From Actinomycetota bacterium (GTDB lineage: Bacteria; Actinomycetota; Humimicrobiia; Humimicrobiales; Humimicrobiaceae), in contig JALHTA010000089.1 in the NCBI GenBank assembly GCA_022865545.1, forward strand, positions 1 to 8,305: a DNA stretch of 8,305 nt. Direction: 5' to 3'. The notes beneath the pieces were generated by a model. That model made no database searches and was not told the origin of the DNA. It saw only the letters and a program-made list of their open reading frames with translations. Each line of letters opens with the position of its first letter. Position 1 is the stretch's first letter. Below are positions 4,703 through 8,305 of this stretch, piece after piece. The position numbers were made by a program, and so were the translations under genes.

Positions 4703-7700
4703 TTAACTTTTTTTATTTTTTAGATGTTGCGCTGTCTGATACATAAATGCTTCCAGCCGAGTCTCTGTGGTACCCTGCTCCAGTCCGTCAAAAGCAAGAT
4801 TGAGCCATGGGATGCGGTAGTCTTCCTTGATGCTCTTCGATATTGCACTTACAATATTTCCAGGTATGCATGTAAAGGGAAGTACATTTATTATTCCGTT
4901 GGCCCCATTCTTTATCCATTCAACTGATTTGCCCACTGAAAGGGCGGCCTCGCCAAACCACTTTATTATATATGGTTCTGCGTTTTCCCAGACCTGGTAT
5001 ATATCATTTTCCTCTTCCTCTCTTAAGAATCCTCTAAGCGGCTTTTCCAATTTTTGGCGGCTATGAATAAGGTAGCGGTTCATCATCCGGTTTGACACAT
5101 AAAACCTGACTCCGCTAATAAGACCGGTCAGGATCTCGCCGAAGTTTTCAGTTGTCTTTGTAAGCTCCGAGCCATTACCATGGGGTGAGAAATATTTGAT
5201 AAGCTTATAATATAAGTCGGTCTGTTTTGTTATTATATCTATCTTTCTTGTAGCAGTAGTATGGTCGGGCCATTCACCGATGGTAGGTATCTCCACTTCC
5301 CCGCCAAGGGCTTCCACGCTCCTTATTATCTCATTATTGCTATAAGGGTGATTCCTGACAAATATTTCACCCACTATCCCTATAAGGGGTCTCTCTTTCC
5401 TATCTGTCGGAACAGCCTCAAACTCAATTCTTGCATCAGCAAGGATCAGGGCCAGTCTGTCAAGCATACCCCTTAATGGATCGTTCTCAACGGAGAGGCA
5501 CACCTTTTCCACATACTTTTCATATATTTTTTCTGTAAGACCTCTTTCCCTCTCATAGGGCCTGGTCTGCCTGAGGGCCTTATTGAGGTAATCGACAGTA
5601 TTTATGCCAAAGACACCTTTTAAGAGAAGTTCAAAACCTTTCCTTCCCTGCATATCATATTCCTTATAGAATTGGCTGTTCTCTGGAGCGCCGGGAGCGA
5701 TTATCGGGACATCATAATAGCCGAGTTCGCGTATTATTATTTTTTGCATCTTATTATATTGACCAAAACGGCAGGGTCCATTGGTCTGGGGCATCAGAAA
5801 TGCAGCCTTTTTCGGATCAGTGTTCTTAAGAGTTTTTATTATATCCCCGGTCGTTATAATAAAGGGATAACATTCCTTTCCAAGAGTATACCTGCGCCCC
5901 CATTTAAGTGTTTCATCATCAGAGTGAAGCATTTCAGCATTGATTCCCGCAGAGCGGAAAGCATGCTTTAATACTACTGCGGAATCACTCATGAAGGGTA
6001 TATATATGGTCCTTCCCTGGCTCTTTTTGAAAGTAGCTTCAGGAAAGACGGATCCCTTTCCATTATCTCCGCCAGCCGGGAGTCCCTCACTTATGAATCC
6101 GCCCTGCAGGAGGCTGTCCTGTCCTTCGGCTCCACCGGTTACGGTTTCTCCGGCAGCTATGCTGCCGCCGCTTAATTTATCAGACATCCCCTGCTCCCCG
6201 GCGGTGCCTTTATCCTGCACTGCTTCGGACCGGATCTTTTTATCTTTTTCTTTATTTTTTATATTCCTGAGGGAATCTATAAATGCTTCACACCTCGTGA
6301 TCACACCGGCACCTGCAGAATGTTCATCTACTTCAAGTTTTAGGAACGGCCTGTCCATTGCCCTTTCAAAATACTGGAGTATGAAGGAATCCGGACCGCA
6401 TCCGAAATTCGTTATATATGTAGGGTAAAGTCTCGGGTCCTTTTTGATTATCTCTGCCGCACTCATTATCCTGTCCCCGAATTCCCAGTAAAGATTCGGC
6501 CAGTCCTCTGAAAGGTCTACTTTACCGACCGGCAGGAAATCAAGAGGTAATACCTTTAAACCAAGTCCTCTTAGTTTCTTTGGCACATCCATACTGATAG
6601 CACTATCACAACTATTATATGAACGGCTGGAAATGACTATAGCGGTCTCGTCTTTTCCCAGTTCCGATAGTATTTTACCGCCCAATGCCTTTACGCTTGA
6701 GTAGAAATCACTCTGGGCTTTATAGGCTTTCTTTGTAGCCGCTCTTATATCTTTTATGTTTTTCCCGAGGTCCCTGCCGAGCCCTGCGAGCTGCTTTTCC
6801 TGTGCATATTCTTTAAATGAGAAATTAAGGATGGGTGCAAGCATCTTCACATCACCAAGGTCCATTGCAGCTTTGACTATTGACCATGTACCCTGTATGA
6901 ACGGACATGGATAGCTTCCGGTCCTGTCTCCCTTAATATTATTCTTTTTTGTCGGCATATCCCTTGTTGTCGGCAGAAAAATATAGTCGACATTCTTATC
7001 AAGCAGATTTTTAACATGTCCCATCGTAGCTTTCATCGGGAAACATGTCTCTGCAACTGAAAGCTGTACACCATCATTTATGATCTTTTTATTGGTCTTA
7101 TCAGACAGGACAAAATCAAATCCAAGTTCGGTAAAGAATGCCTTCCAGAAAGGATAGAACTCAAAAGTAAGCATGGCATAAGGCATCCCTATTTTTTTGA
7201 TATCCGCATTTTTACCATTGCCGCCCGGACCGTTTACTGCCGGAGTATATGAATTCATCAGCAGCTCTTCCCTCATTTCAAAATAATCCGGGGTTTTACT
7301 GATTTTTTCACTGCTTTTTTCATATCTTTCACACCTGCCACCATAAAAAAGTAGAGGACGTCCCGTAATTGATATTTTCTTTATCTCGCAATTATTGGGA
7401 CATTTTTTGCATTCAAATGAACTTTGAGAATACTGTATATGGGGTATCTCATCAAAACCCCTGAAATCAGTCAGAATTTTCTTTGCCTCGACCTCCTGCA
7501 TCGCCCGGATAGCGGCACCTATGGCACCGGTGACCTCATGGTTTGGCGGAACTATTATCTGGCTTGAAGTATATTTTTCAAAAGCTGCTACTACAGAACG
7601 GTTGAATGCAACCGCGCCCTGGAAAAAGATCTTATTTCCTATCTTCTTCCTGCCTACTACACGGTTTATATAATTTGCTACTATTGAATATGCCAACCCC

Positions 7701-8305
7701 CCAAGAAGGTCCTCTATTTTGGCACCTTTCTGGTAATGAGAGTAGACATTTGTCTCCATAAATACTGTACATCGCTCACCAAGGTTTAAAGGGTTCTTCG
7801 AACCAAGGGCAATGTCTCCGAAATCTTCTATCTTTATATCAAATCTTTCTGACTGTTCTTCCAGAAATGATCCTGTCCCGGCTGCACAGACCTTATTCAT
7901 CTCAAAATCGACTACAACACCGTCTTCAAGGGAAATAAATTTTGAATCCTGGCCGCCTATTTCAAATATAGTGTCTACTTCATGGTCTATATCAGCTGCT
8001 GCAGTAGCCTGGGCGGTTATCTCATTTATTACGATGTCAGCTCCCACAAAGTCACCTATCAGGTACCTTCCGGACCCGGTGGTCCCGACGCCCTTTACAA
8101 CTACTTTGTCCTTGATCTGGTTTCCTATATCCTCAATACCTTTCCTTACAGCTTCTATGGGTCTTCCGGCTGTCCTTAAGTATTCCTTTGCTATCAGCTT
8201 CCTATTGCTATCAATGGCTACGACATTTGTGGAAATGGAGCCTACATCTATACCGATATATGCTTCTATCTTTCCTTCTCCCGGTCCGTATGAATATTTT
8301 TCACC
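4703..8305 (-). CDS. Multidomain 2-hydroxyacyl-CoA dehydratase activase-type protein (BadF/BadG/BcrA/BcrD ATPase fused to DUF2229 and dehydratase-like parts), 5' end outside window
   Basis: The frame is open from the right edge to TAA at 4703-4705, giving at least 1200 residues. GTG at 8047 is internal, because upstream codons continue the ATPase fold. Numbering from the edge, an ASKHA ATPase domain shows GIDVGSISTN (18-27), EIGGQDSK (115-122), NKVCAAGTG with C140, ERCTVFME with C179, and TGAIGAA. C140 and C179 match the two cysteines that, in dimeric activases, hold the bridging [4Fe-4S] cluster. A C-x2-C-x3-C motif (299-306) plus C325 follows, then a DUF2229-like region with conserved cysteines (AETCFPMK, NFGCGPDSF, DEHSAGAGV). 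A Gly/Ser-rich linker (about 683-765) leads to a C-terminal dehydratase-like part with LGKECYPF, QTNGPCRFGQYN and PFTCIPGN. Relatives of about 1400 residues carry another ASKHA domain first, so one is probably missing here. The family performs ATP-driven low-potential electron transfer. The substrate of this long form is not known to me. Confidence 0.92.
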   Translation of the reverse strand, partial: GEKYSYGPGEGKIEAYIGIDVGSISTNVVAIDSNRKLIAKEYLRTAGRPIEAVRKGIEDIGNQIKDKVVVKGVGTTGSGRYLIGDFVGADIVINEITAQATAAADIDHEVDTIFEIGGQDSKFISLEDGVVVDFEMNKVCAAGTGSFLEEQSERFDIKIEDFGDIALGSKNPLNLGERCTVFMETNVYSHYQKGAKIEDLLGGLAYSIVANYINRVVGRKKIGNKIFFQGAVAFNRSVVAAFEKYTSSQIIVPPNHEVTGAIGAAIRAMQEVEAKKILTDFRGFDEIPHIQYSQSSFECKKCPNNCEIKKISITGRPLLFYGGRCERYEKSSEKISKTPDYFEMREELLMNSYTPAVNGPGGNGKNADIKKIGMPYAMLTFEFYPFWKAFFTELGFDFVLSDKTNKKIINDGVQLSVAETCFPMKATMGHVKNLLDKNVDYIFLPTTRDMPTKKNNIKGDRTGSYPCPFIQGTWSIVKAAMDLGDVKMLAPILNFSFKEYAQEKQLAGLGRDLGKNIKDIRAATKKAYKAQSDFYSSVKALGGKILSELGKDETAIVISSRSYNSCDSAISMDVPKKLRGLGLKVLPLDFLPVGKVDLSEDWPNLYWEFGDRIMSAAEIIKKDPRLYPTYITNFGCGPDSFILQYFERAMDRPFLKLEVDEHSAGAGVITRCEAFIDSLRNIKNKEKDKKIRSEAVQDKGTAGEQGMSDKLSGGSIAAGETVTGGAEGQDSLLQGGFISEGLPAGGDNGKGSVFPEATFKKSQGRTIYIPFMSDSAVVLKHAFRSAGINAEMLHSDDETLKWGRRYTLGKECYPFIITTGDIIKTLKNTDPKKAAFLMPQTNGPCRFGQYNKMQKIIIRELGYYDVPIIAPGAPENSQFYKEYDMQGRKGFELLLKGVFGINTVDYLNKALRQTRPYERERGLTEKIYEKYVEKVCLSVENDPLRGMLDRLALILADARIEFEAVPTDRKERPLIGIVGEIFVRNHPYSNNEIIRSVEALGGEVEIPTIGEWPDHTTATRKIDIITKQTDLYYKLIKYFSPHGNGSELTKTTENFGEILTGLISGVRFYVSNRMMNRYLIHSRQKLEKPLRGFLREEEENDIYQVWENAEPYIIKWFGEAALSVGKSVEWIKNGANGIINVLPFTCIPGNIVSAISKSIKEDYRIPWLNLAFDGLEQGTTETRLEAFMYQTAQHLKNKKS
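6011..6259 (-). other. Low-complexity Gly/Ser/Glu linker of the activase fusion, with internal hairpin
   Basis: Between the DUF2229-like region and the C-terminal dehydratase-like part, about 83 codons encode a lysine-rich start and then a Gly/Ser/Ala/Glu-rich stretch (for example LSGGSIAAGETVTGGAEGQD) without conserved motifs. It is probably a flexible tether. The DNA contains a perfect 7-bp inverted repeat, CGGCAGC (6151-6157) and GCTGCCG (6161-6167), with a 3-nt loop. The reading frame is intact throughout, so this is not a broken gene. Confidence 0.6.

Noticed and set aside
5940..6428. Plus-strand open frame of 162 codons
   Set aside because: It is antisense to the activase linker and flanks. 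Its Pro/Ser-rich product mirrors the Gly-rich sense codons, and there is no ribosome binding site or family likeness.
1..8305. CRISPR array, insertion sequence or phage genes
   Set aside because: No regularly spaced repeats, no transposase or integrase motifs, and no terminal inverted repeats of useful length were seen on either strand.

Overview
The window looks like a piece of an anaerobic bacterial chromosome or metagenomic contig. It is bacterial because it carries tmk, holB and ricT in the usual bacterial order and a tRNA gene with an encoded CCA end. An anaerobic lifestyle is inferred from the very large 2-hydroxyacyl-CoA dehydratase activase-type protein, a family of oxygen-sensitive iron-sulfur ATPases. 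Heavy use of AGA/AGG and ATA codons, GTG and TTG starts, and the tmk-holB-ricT block fit Bacillota or a deep anaerobic lineage (for example anaerobic Actinobacteriota or Atribacterota). The phylum cannot be fixed from the sequence alone.

The right three quarters (about 1893-8305) is one compact minus-strand operon. Transcription enters from the right with the activase-type fusion, which is cut by the window edge and is longer than 1200 residues. It continues through thymidylate kinase (tmk), the DNA polymerase III delta-prime subunit (holB) and the PSP1-domain protein RicT. Spacings are 27 nt, a 4-nt ATGA overlap, and 6 nt, so co-transcription and translational coupling are very likely. A minus-strand tRNA-Thr(CGT) follows 57 nt after ricT.

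The left part (1-1759) lies on the 3' side of the tRNA and looks different. It is much poorer in G+C: my hand counts give 12/60 at 961-1020, 8/60 at 1141-1200 and 15/60 at 1261-1320, against 34/60 at 7501-7560. It holds a plus-strand RelB/RelE-type toxin-antitoxin pair, an AT-rich divergent intergenic region, and a minus-strand gene of unrecognised family running off the left edge. An accessory segment beside the 3' end of a tRNA gene suggests a genomic island, although no integrase or duplicated tRNA end is visible here.

The genes most worth a second look are the unrecognised left-edge gene, the activase fusion sitting in a DNA-replication operon, and RicT, which has an extra C-x2-C-x3-C motif and a long glycine/basic tail. 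No wholly new multi-gene system is demonstrated by this window.
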